A stretch of 64,000 nt of DNA from Planctomycetota bacterium (lineage in GTDB: Bacteria; Planctomycetota; UBA1135; UBA2386): the NCBI GenBank assembly GCA_020638735.1, contig JACKHZ010000012.1, forward strand, positions 434,001 through 498,000, given 5' to 3'. The translations under genes and the position numbers were made by a program. The notes under the pieces were generated by a model that was given only the letters and a program-made list of their open reading frames with translations, was not told the DNA's origin and searched no databases. Shown here piece after piece: positions 43,630-52,200 of the stretch. Each line of letters starts with the position of its first letter. Within the stretch, counting starts at the first letter, position 1.

Positions 43630-44543
43630 GCAACGCCAAGCAGCAGCATGCGAAGCAGAGCATCCGGGAGCGCGAGCGCGCGCTGCCGGGGCTGCTGCCG
43701 CCGATCGAGCCGATCGCGGCGCGCAAGTTCGTCGTCGCCATCCAGCGGCTGGCCGACGACCTCAGCTACGGCCTCGACGGTTCGCGCTTTCTCGGCTCGG
43801 GCATCGACTACGTGCAGTCGCGGCAATACCTGCCGGGGGACCCGGTCAAGTCGATGGACTGGCGCGTCACGGCGCGTTCGGGCCGCTACCACGTCAAGGA
43901 GTACGAGGCGCAGCGCCGCATCCCGGCGTGGTTCGTCATCGACACGTCCGCGTCGATGGTGGTCTCTTCGACCGGCCGCAGCAAGTACGAGCTGGCGCTG
44001 CTGGTCGCCGGCGGCCTGGCGCTGGCCTGCCTCGACCGCACCAGTCCGGTCGGCGTGCTCGGCGGCGGCGCGCGCGACGTGCGCATCGAGCCAAGCCTGG
44101 CCAAGGATCGCGTGCTGCAGTGGTTGCTGCGCATGCGTCGCTTCTCGTTCGACGAGTCGACCGAGGTGACCCGGCGCATCCGGCAGCTGCGGCCGACGCT
44201 GCACAGCCGCTCGCTGATCGTGCTGCTCAGCGACCTGCACGAACCGGGTGCGGTGCACTCGGCGGCGCTGCTGGCGCAGCAGCACGAAGTCGCGGTCGTG
44301 CAGTTCCAGGACCCGGCCGAGGTCATGCTCGGCGCGTCCGGCTTCGTGCGCGCGCAAGAGGCCGAGTCGGGGCGCGGCTTCGTCGTGCGCGGCAAGCGGC
44401 CCATGATCGACCAGGTGCGCATCGAGAACGAGCTGCGCAAGGGGGGCGTCGGCCACCTGCTGGTGCGCACCGACCAGCCGTTCCTGCACCGCCTGCGGCA
44501 CTTCTTCCGTTCGCGGGCGTCGGTCGGCCGGGGGGCCCGATGA
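43626..44543 (+). CDS. DUF58 domain protein (VWA-like)
   Basis: Cytoplasmic protein of 305 aa with the DUF58 signature: GSGIDYVQSRQYLPGDPVKSMDWRVTARSG, then YEAQRRIPAWFVIDTSASM, which has a D-x-S-x-S-like metal site, and SRSLIVLLSDLHEP. It is nearly always encoded next to MoxR, which is the case here (ATGA overlap with moxR and with the next gene). Role: partner of MoxR in a still poorly defined maturation or stress function. Confidence 0.93.
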
Positions 44544-45397
44544 GCACGTCGCTGCGACACGGCGCGCTCGTCGCGGTGATGCTGTCCGGCGCGATCGCGA
44601 CGGTCGCCGCGCAGACGCGCGACCAGCGCGAGGCGACCGTCGGCATGCGTTGCTACGTCGAGCAGAAGGTGCTGCCCGGCACGGAGCTCGCCGCTGCGCC
44701 AGGAGACTTCAGGGCCCTGGTGGCCGTGCGCGTGGTCAAGATCTGGCCGCACGGCAGCCAGCTCCGCTACGACCTCGAGTGGACCGGCTTCGAGCCCGGC
44801 ACCTACGACCTCTGCAAGTTCCTCGTGCGCAAGGACGGCTCGTCGACCGATGACCTGCCGGCGCTCGCGGTCACGGTCACCAGCGTGCGCGACGGCGACG
44901 ACAACGAGCCGAGCGAGCCGGAGCCCGTGCCGGCGCCGCGCGTCGACGGCTATGGCACCGACCAGATCGTGTTCGCGGTGGTCTGGGTCGTCGGTCTCCT
45001 GGGCATCCTGTTCTTCGGTCGCCAGCGCAAGGCCAAGGCCGCGCCGCCGGCGCCCCGGCCGACCCTCGCCGACCGGCTGCGGCCGCTCGTCGAGCGCGTC
45101 GCCGGCGGTGACGCCGACGACGCGGCGAAGGCCGAGCTGGAGCGGCTGCTGGTCGCCTTCTGGCGTGCGCGCCTCGGCCTCGGCGAGGCCAAGGCCGGTG
45201 ACGCGATCGCGGCGATCCGCCGCCACGACGAGGCCGGCGTGCTGCTGCGACAGGTCGAGGCGTGGCTGCACATGCCCGTTCCGCCGCAGCAGGTCGACCT
45301 GAAGACGCTGCTGGAACCGTATCGCGCGGTCACCGCCGACAGCTTCGCGCCGCTCGCGAAGGACGGCACGAAGGGCGCCACGGGGGGAGCCCGCTGA
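44540..45397 (+). CDS. DUF4381-like membrane protein
   Basis: A 285-aa protein. A signal peptide (LVAVMLSGAIATVAAQ) is followed by an outer beta-rich domain (about 30-125), a single membrane helix (IVFAVVWVVGLLGILFF, about 140-158) and a cytoplasmic helical domain (ADRLRPLVERVAGGDADDAAKAELERLLVAFWRARL). This layout and place between DUF58 and VWA genes match DUF4381-type members of Bat operons. Overlaps the previous gene (ATGA) and ends in a TGATG overlap with the first VWA gene. Confidence 0.7.
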   Translation: MSTSLRHGALVAVMLSGAIATVAAQTRDQREATVGMRCYVEQKVLPGTELAAAPGDFRALVAVRVVKIWPHGSQLRYDLEWTGFEPGTYDLCKFLVRKDGSSTDDLPALAVTVTSVRDGDDNEPSEPEPVPAPRVDGYGTDQIVFAVVWVVGLLGILFFGRQRKAKAAPPAPRPTLADRLRPLVERVAGGDADDAAKAELERLLVAFWRARLGLGEAKAGDAIAAIRRHDEAGVLLRQVEAWLHMPVPPQQVDLKTLLEPYRAVTADSFAPLAKDGTKGATGGAR

Positions 45398-46317
45398 TGT
45401 TCGCCCGTCCCTGGTTGCTGTTGTTCCTGGCCCTGCCGGTGCTGCACCTCGTCTGGGTGTGGCAGCGCCGCGGCGGCCGCTTCGCGATGCCGTTCGACAC
45501 CGACGGCTCGCGCCGCCTCGGCAGCGGCGGCGCCATGCGCGCGCTGCTCGGCGTGGTCGAGTCCTTGCCTGCGCTGCTCGCCGCGCTCGCCGTATTGGTG
45601 CTCGCGCTGCCGCAGGAGCTGGCGGCGCCGCGGCAGAAGCGCTCGCTGACCAACATCCAGTTCGTCGTCGACATCTCCGGCTCGATGACCGCCAAGTTCG
45701 GCAAGGGGTCGCGCTACGACGCGTCGATCCAGGCGATCAACGACTTCCTCGACTACCGCCAGGGCGATTCGTTCGGCCTGACCTTCTTCGGCAACAACTA
45801 CATCCACTGGGTGCCGCTGACGAGCGACCCGTCGGCGTTCAAGAACGTGACGCCGTTCATGCGGCCGGAGAACGCGCCGCCCGCGTTCGGTGGCACCGAG
45901 ATCGGCAAGGCGGTGCTCGGTGCGCGCGAGGTGCTGACCGAACGCGCCGACGGCGATCGCATGATGGTGTTGATCACCGACGGCTGGAGCAGCGACCTCG
46001 ACAACGGCGCCGAGATGGAGATCGCCAAGCGGCTGAAGCGCGACGGCATCACGCTGTTCGCGGTCAACATCCAGGACCAGGACGCCAACGGCGAGATCGT
46101 CAACCTGGCGCGCATGACCGGCGGCGAGGTGTTCAACCCCGGGGACACCAACGCGCTGCGCGAGGTGTTCCAGAAGATCGACGCGATGAGCAAGGCCAAG
46201 ATCGAGCAGGGCACGCCGGAGATGGTCGATTGGTTCGTGCCGTTCTGCATCGCCGGCCTGTCGGTGCTCGGCGTATACCTGCTGGCGCTGCTGTGGCTGA
46301 GGTACACGCCATGGTGA
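45397..46317 (+). CDS. VWA-domain membrane protein (BatA-like)
   Basis: A 306-aa protein with two N-terminal membrane helices (about 5-22 and 48-70), a VWA domain (about 85-255) and a C-terminal helix (about 278-298). The metal-ion-dependent adhesion site is DISGSM (D92, S94, S96), with T-x-D later in TDGWSSDLDNG. This helix-VWA-helix layout is BatA/BatB-type. Part of the MoxR-DUF58-VWA operon; start overlaps the previous stop. Confidence 0.92.
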   Translation: MFARPWLLLFLALPVLHLVWVWQRRGGRFAMPFDTDGSRRLGSGGAMRALLGVVESLPALLAALAVLVLALPQELAAPRQKRSLTNIQFVVDISGSMTAKFGKGSRYDASIQAINDFLDYRQGDSFGLTFFGNNYIHWVPLTSDPSAFKNVTPFMRPENAPPAFGGTEIGKAVLGAREVLTERADGDRMMVLITDGWSSDLDNGAEMEIAKRLKRDGITLFAVNIQDQDANGEIVNLARMTGGEVFNPGDTNALREVFQKIDAMSKAKIEQGTPEMVDWFVPFCIAGLSVLGVYLLALLWLRYTPW

Positions 46318-47285
46318 CCTTGGTGGTGACCATCGCTGCGGCGCTGATCGCCCTGATCGGCGAGGCGCTGCACGGCATGCGCGTCGCCAAGGTGCGCAGC
46401 CTGGTGTTCGGCCAGAGCGGCGCGCCGGCGTCGTGGGCGCGCGCCGTGCCGGCGTTGCGCTGGGCGTCGCTGACCGGCATGGCCTGGGCGCTGGTGACGC
46501 TGATGCAGGTCGAGCCCAAGGTGCACGCCGGCGAGCAGATGCGGGACGAGGACTGGCGCCACCTGATCCTCGTCTACGACGTCTCGCCGAGCATGTACCT
46601 GAAGGACGCCGGTGTCTCGGGCGACCAGACCCGGCACGAACGCGCCCGCGACCTGATCGAGTCGCTGTTCGATCGGGTGCAGATCGGCAAGTTCAAGGTC
46701 AGCGTCATCGCGACCTACAACGGCGCCTTGCCCGTCGTCATCGACACCAAGGACGTCGAGCTGGTCCGTCACATGCTGACCGACGTCAACCTCGGCTACG
46801 CGTTCAAGGTCGGCAAGACCAAGCTGTTCGACGGCATCCAGCAGGCGTGTGAGCTGGCCAAGCCGTGGCGCATCGGCAGCACGCTGCTGGTGGTCGTCAG
46901 CGACGGCGACTCGGTGCCGTCGACCGGCATGCCGGAGCTGCCGCCGTCGATCAGCGGCTCGCTGGTGGTCGGCGTCGGCGACAGCCTGAGCGGCAAGTTC
47001 ATCGACGGCGGCAACTCCCGCCAGGACGAGTCGACGCTGCGGCAGATCGCGATCCGCATGGGCGGCGAGTTCCACAACGGCAACCGTCGGCAGGTGCCGA
47101 GCGACATCCTGTCCGCGGCCTCGCAGGACGCGCGCAAGCCGCTGATCGAGCAGCTGTCGCTGCGCGAGTATGCGCTGCTGGTGCTCGCCGTGGCGTCGGG
47201 GCTGCTGGCGCTGCTGCCGGTGCTGCTGCACCACTTCGGCACGCGCTGGCGGCCGGGTGTGCGGGTGTTCGCGGACGCGGCGTGA
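46311..47285 (+). CDS. Second VWA-domain membrane protein (BatB-like)
   Basis: A 324-aa paralogue of the preceding gene, overlapping its 3' end by 7 nt. Helices at about 3-20 and 45-62 precede a VWA domain with DVSPSM (D90, S92, S94) and SDGDSVPSTG as the second metal segment. A C-terminal helix (LLVLAVASGLLALLPVLLHH) ends the protein. The MIDAS Ser is followed by Pro-Ser rather than Gly-Ser, a small difference from its neighbour. Likely forms a complex with BatA-like and MoxR proteins. Confidence 0.9.
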   Translation: MVTLVVTIAAALIALIGEALHGMRVAKVRSLVFGQSGAPASWARAVPALRWASLTGMAWALVTLMQVEPKVHAGEQMRDEDWRHLILVYDVSPSMYLKDAGVSGDQTRHERARDLIESLFDRVQIGKFKVSVIATYNGALPVVIDTKDVELVRHMLTDVNLGYAFKVGKTKLFDGIQQACELAKPWRIGSTLLVVVSDGDSVPSTGMPELPPSISGSLVVGVGDSLSGKFIDGGNSRQDESTLRQIAIRMGGEFHNGNRRQVPSDILSAASQDARKPLIEQLSLREYALLVLAVASGLLALLPVLLHHFGTRWRPGVRVFADAA

Positions 47286-47722
47286 GCCCGGTCGGCGAGC
47301 CGGGGTCATGGCCGACGGCGCCGCTTCGGCCCGCGCGTGGTCGTGCGGCGGTGGCGGCGAGCTTGTCCGCCGTGATCGCGCTCGGCCTGGCCTCGCGCCG
47401 CTGGCCGCTTCCCGGCCTGCTCGCCGAGCACGCCGGCGACGCGCTGTACACCTGCGCGGTGTTCTGCAGCCTCGCGCTGCTGCTCCCGAGGAGCGGCGCC
47501 GTCGCGCTCGGCGTCGCCGCGTTCGCCCTGTCGGCGGCGGTCGAGTTCTCGCAACTGCTTTCCTGGCAGTGGCTCGTCGACCTCCGGGCGAATCGCCTCG
47601 CGGCCCTGGTGCTCGGCCAGGGCTTCCAGTGGGCGGACCTGGTCGCCTACGCCGCCGGCGCGGCGGCCGCCGCTGCCACGGACCATTGGCTGCACCGCGC
47701 CCGGTCGGCAGTTCGTTCGTGA
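47282..47722 (+). CDS. DUF2809 membrane protein
   Basis: A 146-aa integral membrane protein with four hydrophobic helices. It shows the DUF2809 pattern: LAEHAGDALYTCAVFCSLALLL, AVEFSQLLSWQWLVDLRANRLAALVLGQGFQWADLVAYAAG. Function unknown. The GTG at 47282 overlaps the stop codon of the VWA gene by TGA/GTG, so it belongs to the same transcript. Confidence 0.82.
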   Translation: MSPVGEPGSWPTAPLRPARGRAAVAASLSAVIALGLASRRWPLPGLLAEHAGDALYTCAVFCSLALLLPRSGAVALGVAAFALSAAVEFSQLLSWQWLVDLRANRLAALVLGQGFQWADLVAYAAGAAAAAATDHWLHRARSAVRS

Positions 47723-47769
47723 CATGCCGGGGACAGGCGCGGGGGTGGATCGGCCGGCCGGTTTGCCGA

Positions 47770-47775
47770 TAGGAT
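47770..47775 (+). promoter_or_regulatory. Candidate -10 element (TAGGAT) for the small secreted helical gene
   Basis: GATAGGAT lies 45 nt before the ATG at 47821. It suggests that the last gene of this region can be transcribed separately from the Bat-type operon. Confidence 0.3.
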
Positions 47776-47820
47776 CCAGCGTCGCGTCGATGGGGACGCG
47801 CCTTCGCGGAAACCGAAACA

Positions 47821-48417
47821 ATGCGAAACGTGCTGCTGGTCGGATGGCTGCTGCTCCCGGTGGGGGCGTGGGCCTATCACGAAGGTCCGGGTCAGGACCG
47901 CCGCGCCCTCGATGAGGCGGACGCCGTCATGGTCGCAGCGCACCAGGCCGCCGACGAGGGCGACTGGGCAAAGGCCGTCATCAAGTACGAGGCCGCGCTC
48001 GCGAGCCTGCCCAAGGACCCCGACGCCTACGACGTCCGGGTCGCGCAGCGCCTGCAGATCGAGCTCAACAAGGCGCGCATGCTCAACAGCAAGCTGCCCG
48101 ACGCGCGCGAGGACCTCGAGACGCTGGTCGAGCAGATGCAGGGTGACGAGAAGAGCGACCCGGTGCTGCTGGCCGACGCCCGCGAGGCGCTTGCGCGTTC
48201 GCAGTTCTACAGCACCTGGCTGATGCGGCTCGAAGGCCTGCCGCGCGAGCAGTGGGAGCCGGAGATCGAGGCCTCGCGTCAGAACTACCGCCTGCTCGCG
48301 GAGCAGACGACCGACGCCGCGAAGAAGGCGACCCACCAGGCCGACGTGGAGGCCGCGGTCAAGCTGGCCCGCCTCGAGATCGAGGACCTGCAAGGGCTCC
48401 CGCTGCCCAGTGAATGA
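47821..48417 (+). CDS. Secreted helical (TPR-like) protein; reading frame continues past an in-frame TGA (candidate selenoprotein)
   Basis: Exported protein with signal peptide (LLVGWLLLPVGAWA) and ~170 helical residues: ALDEADAVMVAAHQAADEGDWAKAVIKYEAALASLPKDPDAY is a TPR-like pair, with more helix pairs to residue 190. Conventional reading ends at the TGA at 48415-48417 (198 aa, ...LPLPSE). The same frame then runs another 36 codons without a stop to 48528, with GC-rich third positions and a Lys/Gly-rich composition. With the TGA as Sec or Cys the local sequence is (U/C)QGC, a redox-type U-x-x-C. A stable hairpin with a GU-containing loop starts 16 nt after the TGA. Full product would be 235 aa. 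It follows the Bat-type operon by 98 nt. The function is unknown; the TPR part is typical of small Bat-linked proteins. Confidence 0.7.
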   Translation: MRNVLLVGWLLLPVGAWAYHEGPGQDRRALDEADAVMVAAHQAADEGDWAKAVIKYEAALASLPKDPDAYDVRVAQRLQIELNKARMLNSKLPDAREDLETLVEQMQGDEKSDPVLLADAREALARSQFYSTWLMRLEGLPREQWEPEIEASRQNYRLLAEQTTDAAKKATHQADVEAAVKLARLEIEDLQGLPLPSE

Positions 48418-48528
48418 CAGGGCTGCGGCACGAAGGCCGGTCGGCCTCGCAAGAGCAAGAGCAAGAAGACGGGCAAGCCTGCCCCTGGCGCCGGCAGCGG
48501 CCCCGACTTCAGCCGCGGCGGCTCCTGA
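48415..48528 (+). other. In-frame TGA followed by 36 coding-like codons (possible UGA recoding tail)
   Basis: Codon 199 of the preceding gene is TGA followed by C. The tail reads QGCGTKAGRPRKSKSKKTGK and on to PDFSRGGS, then TGA at 48526-48528. About 32 of 36 third positions are G or C, matching real genes here. A plain reading as a stop leaves 107 bp of coding-like DNA before the terminator at 48554. Alternatives are a nonsense mutation or a sequencing error. Confidence 0.5.
48424..48451 (+). promoter_or_regulatory. SECIS-like stem-loop downstream of the in-frame TGA
   Basis: Lower stem TGCG (48424-48427) with CGCA (48448-48451); a 6-nt bulge on the 5' side; upper stem AGGCC (48434-48438) with GGCCT (48443-48447); apical loop GGTC. 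The loop begins 21 nt after the TGA and starts with two G and a U, matching the published bacterial SECIS rules I know (loop 16-37 nt from UGA, G among the first two loop bases). GC-rich hairpins are common in this genome. Confidence 0.4.
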
Positions 48529-48553
48529 GCCGCAGCGGTTGCCCGGATCGAGC

Positions 48554-48576
48554 ACGCGGCCTACGGGCCGCGTTTT
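48554..48576 (+). terminator. Rho-independent terminator
   Basis: ACGCGGCC (48554-48561) pairs perfectly with GGCCGCGT (48566-48573) across loop TACG, and the stem is followed by a T-run at 48573-48576. It is the clearest intrinsic terminator in the window. It lies 26 bp beyond the second stop (48528), so it fits the longer reading of the preceding gene as well. Confidence 0.8.
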
Positions 48577-48600
48577 CGTGTACCCGATGAGAGTCCGACG

Positions 48601-49230
48601 ATGACCTCGCCCGCAGTGAAGCCTGATGCACGAGCGCGCCGTCGCCGACGACGACTGCTGCTGGCGGTGTCGCTGTCGCTGATGATCTGGGGCGCCGTCG
48701 GCGCGACGTCGACGGTGGTGCCGCCGCCCTCGCCGCGCGACCCGGTGACGGTGGCGATCGTGCGCGAGGGCGTGCACCTCGGGCTGCTGCTGCCTTGTGG
48801 CGGTGGTTTCGTCGAGTACGGGGTCGGCGATTGGAGCTGGGACGCGCTCGGCAACGACCGTTGGTACGACCTGCCGGCGACGGTGCTGTGGCCGACGCAG
48901 GCGACCCTGGGCCGGCGTGTGCATCGCCAACCGGACCTCGCCGCACTGCGCGCCGCCGAGCCCGACTCGGAGTTCACCGGGGTCGTCGTGGAACGCGCCG
49001 ATGTCGAACACCTGCGCCGGCAGCTCGAGTCAGCGTTCGCTGCGGGCGTGGCGGACGAGGTGCGCGGCTGGCCGGCAGGCACCGAATACGTGCCGTGCGG
49101 CGCTGGATGTTGGCGCAGCTACTCGCTGCTCGCCGACTGCGCCGACGCCTGCGCCGCGTGGCTCGAGCAGCTCGGCTGCAGCGTCAGCTGGGTGCCGGTG
49201 CGCGTCGACCTCATCGCGACGCCGAGCTGA
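48601..49230 (+). CDS. DUF2459-like exported protein
   Basis: A 209-aa protein with a basic start and a membrane/signal helix (LLLAVSLSLMIWGAVGA, about 19-35). The mature part fits the DUF2459 pattern: VAIVREGVHLGLLLPCGG, VEYGVGDWSWD, NDRWYDLPATVLWPTQATL, and a Cys-rich end YVPCGAGCWRSYSLLADCADACAAWLEQLGCSVSW. In that family the terminal Cys/Asn residues are conserved and the function is unknown. It is a single gene following the terminator at 48554-48576, and convergent with the 2129-residue protein gene. Confidence 0.65.
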   Translation: MTSPAVKPDARARRRRRRLLLAVSLSLMIWGAVGATSTVVPPPSPRDPVTVAIVREGVHLGLLLPCGGGFVEYGVGDWSWDALGNDRWYDLPATVLWPTQATLGRRVHRQPDLAALRAAEPDSEFTGVVVERADVEHLRRQLESAFAAGVADEVRGWPAGTEYVPCGAGCWRSYSLLADCADACAAWLEQLGCSVSWVPVRVDLIATPS

Positions 49231-49276
49231 GACAGCCGGAGCCGGCGGGCCGGCTCCGCGCGGTCGCCTCGCGTCG

Positions 49277-52200
49277 TCAGCGGGTCGGCGGGGCGAGCTC
49301 GCGGATCACCGCGCCGCGCTGCTCGTCGAGCACCAGCACGGCGTAGCGCACGGCCGACGCGTTGGGGTCGTCCGACAGCGACGCGTAGTCGAAGCGACCG
49401 CGCAGGTCGGTGTAGCCGTCCTTGTGGAAGCGCACGCGGCCGTCGGCGAGCTTGGCGAACACCTTGACGTACGTCTTGGCCAGCGGGCGGCCGTTGTCCG
49501 GCTCGCTGACGGCGACCTGGCCATACGACTCCATGAAGCGCACGTCGAGCGCGTTGGCGAAGTACTGGCGCGAGCGCACCAGCCCGCCGGCGCGCACCTC
49601 GACCAGCACGTTCTTCTGCCAGAATCGCTGCGGCAGCTCGAAGGCGAACTGTCGCTGGCCGGCGGGCAGGTCGCGGGTCTCGCGGTGGTTGGGCTGCACG
49701 AACGCCGCCGAGGCGCCGTCGGGGCCGGCGAACGGCTGCGCCGAGAACGCGAACTCGACGTCCAGCTCGTAGTAGCGCACCTCGCACTGCTGCAGGTTGA
49801 CGTAGCCGATGGTCAGCTGCTTGCCGGAGATCGCCAGCTCGATCGCCGGCGCGGTCGCCGCCAGCTCGCCCTGGGTCGGCTCGTCGGTCGCCGGTCGCAC
49901 CTTGCCGTCGGCTTCGTCGAGCTGCGCGATCACCTCGCGGAAGCGCTCCTGCCAGTGGGCCACCGGGTGCTCGACGTGCGCTGCGGCGATGCGCCGCGCG
50001 CGCTGCGTGTCGCCGGTGAAGAAGCACAGGTAGCTGGCCAAGTAGTCGTACTGGACCTTGGCCGGCACCTTGTCCGGGTCGACGCGCTCGAAGCTCTTCA
50101 GCGCCTCCTCGATGCGGTCCTGCAGCAACAGGTAGTAGGTGACGGTCAGCCAGTCGCCGCTGTCGAGGCGCGGCTTGTAGCCGAGCCAGTCCATCAGCTG
50201 CGCGTACTGCTGCGCCAGGTCGCGATTGCCGAACACGTGTCGTCCGCCGAGCGGGTGCGCGCGTTGGTGCACCAGCGGGTCGAACTCCAAGTGCATGTAC
50301 TGGTGCCGTTCCTTCGGGTCGACCGACACCAGCGGCGACTCCATCCAGCTGCCGCACTGCGACAGGAAGCCGTCCTGGTGGCGCAGGTACTCGCGCGCGC
50401 CCTCGGCGTCGCGGTGCAGCACCGAGTAGGACCACAGCGTGTCGTCGTACAGGTGCCAGGCGCGCAGCTTCTGCAGCATCGCCGTGTAGAAGCCGCGGTC
50501 GCGCATGCGCCACGCCACCCTGTCGAGATCGATGCGGCGCACGTTGTGCGCCTCGAGCCAGGTCAGCACCTCGCCCGGCGCGGCCATCTGCGACACGTTC
50601 TCCCACGACGACGCGTCCATCGTGCTCGGCTCGACGACGACCGCGAGCGTGCGCGGCGCCGCGTTGGCGAGCAGCTGCCCGTTGTCCGAAGCGTGCGCCG
50701 GGTAGTGGGCGAAGCTGCCCGCCTGCGGGAAGTAGAACGAGTACTCGATGGTCTGCGTCGCGTACGGCGCCAGCTGCACACCCTGCCCGTTGGTCCAGTG
50801 GCCGCGCATCAGCGGCACCGCGCCGGCCGGGATCTGCAGCAGCACCTCGGCGTTGCGCGGGCCCGAGGTCGGGTTGGTGACGACGACCTGGCAGCCGTAG
50901 GCGACGTTGGTCAGGAACTCGTCGCCGACGAACTTGTCGCGGCGCTGCCCTTCCTCCCAGCGGTAGCGGTCGTCGACGCGGAAGAAGTTCTCGCCGAGCA
51001 GCAGCGGCGCCGTGTCGGTCGCCGGCTTCGCTTCGCTGACCTCCTTGCGCACCAGCAGCAGCGGCGTCGCCGCCTTCAGCGTGCGGCGGTCGCCGTCGGC
51101 GGTGACCTCGTGCTTGCCGGCCTCGAACGGCAGGTCGGTGACGGCGAGCGCCATCATCATCTCGAGGAAGCTGCCGTTGGCCTCGACCAGCGACGCCGAG
51201 ACGAACGGCGCGCCGGCCGGGGCCGTGGCGAAGTCGACCCAGAAGTGGTTGGCCGACACGACGCCGGCGGTCGACTCGACGGCCGGGCGTCGCCACCAGT
51301 TCTGCTCGACGAGCATCTTGGTGCGCGCGACGGCGCGGAACAGCTGCTGGTTCTGCGCCGACTTCCGCTTGGCGACTTCGCCCAGGTAGAAGTCGTCGCT
51401 GCCCGACTTCTCCTCCTTGAGGCGCTCGAGGTGATCGACCACCTCGGCCTCCGCGTCCTCGCGCGGGGCGTCGTCCTTGGCTGCGCCCTGACCCTCGGCG
51501 CGACGGTCGGCGACGATGCCGCGGCTCGCGTCGCCGGGCTTGTTGGCCGGGGGACCGCCCGGGCCGCCGGTCGTCGGGCCCGCCGCGCCCAGGCTCGCGG
51601 GGCCGCCGCCGCCGCCGGCGAGGCCCGCCACGGCGCTCGGCGCCGGCGCCTGGTTGGGTTCCATCGCCGGGCGGTTGCTGCGCCGCAGCTGCTCGAGCAT
51701 GCCGCCCTTGTCCCGATCGGCCAGCTCGTCGGCGCGCAGGCCCAGCGCGAACAGCTGCGCCGTCACCGTCTGCGGGATCGGCTGCAGCTCCAGCGCCTCG
51801 GTGATCGCGCGGGCGACCGCCGCGCGCTCCTCACCACCGAGGCGCTGCGCGAGCAGGATCTTCTCGATCAGGTTGAGCTGCTCGAACCGCCACGGGTCGA
51901 CGAACTCGCGCAGGTCGTCCTCGAGCAGCCAGCGGTCGAGGAACGTCTTGTCGAGCTTGTGGCCGAGGAACGGCCGCACCACCTCGCGGAAGAACTCGGG
52001 GTCCTTCTTGTAGAGGAAGAAGTTCAGCTCGTGACAGGCGTGCTGGTCGTAGAGCTCGAGCTTCTTCTCGCGCGAGAGCGTCGGCCACTCGACGACGAAC
52101 GCGAACTTCGCCAGCGACTCGTCGCCGTTGATGGTCGTGAACAGCCGGAACGCCGCCGCGAGCGAGTCGTGGATCGCGACCTTGGCCGAGCGAACGTCGT

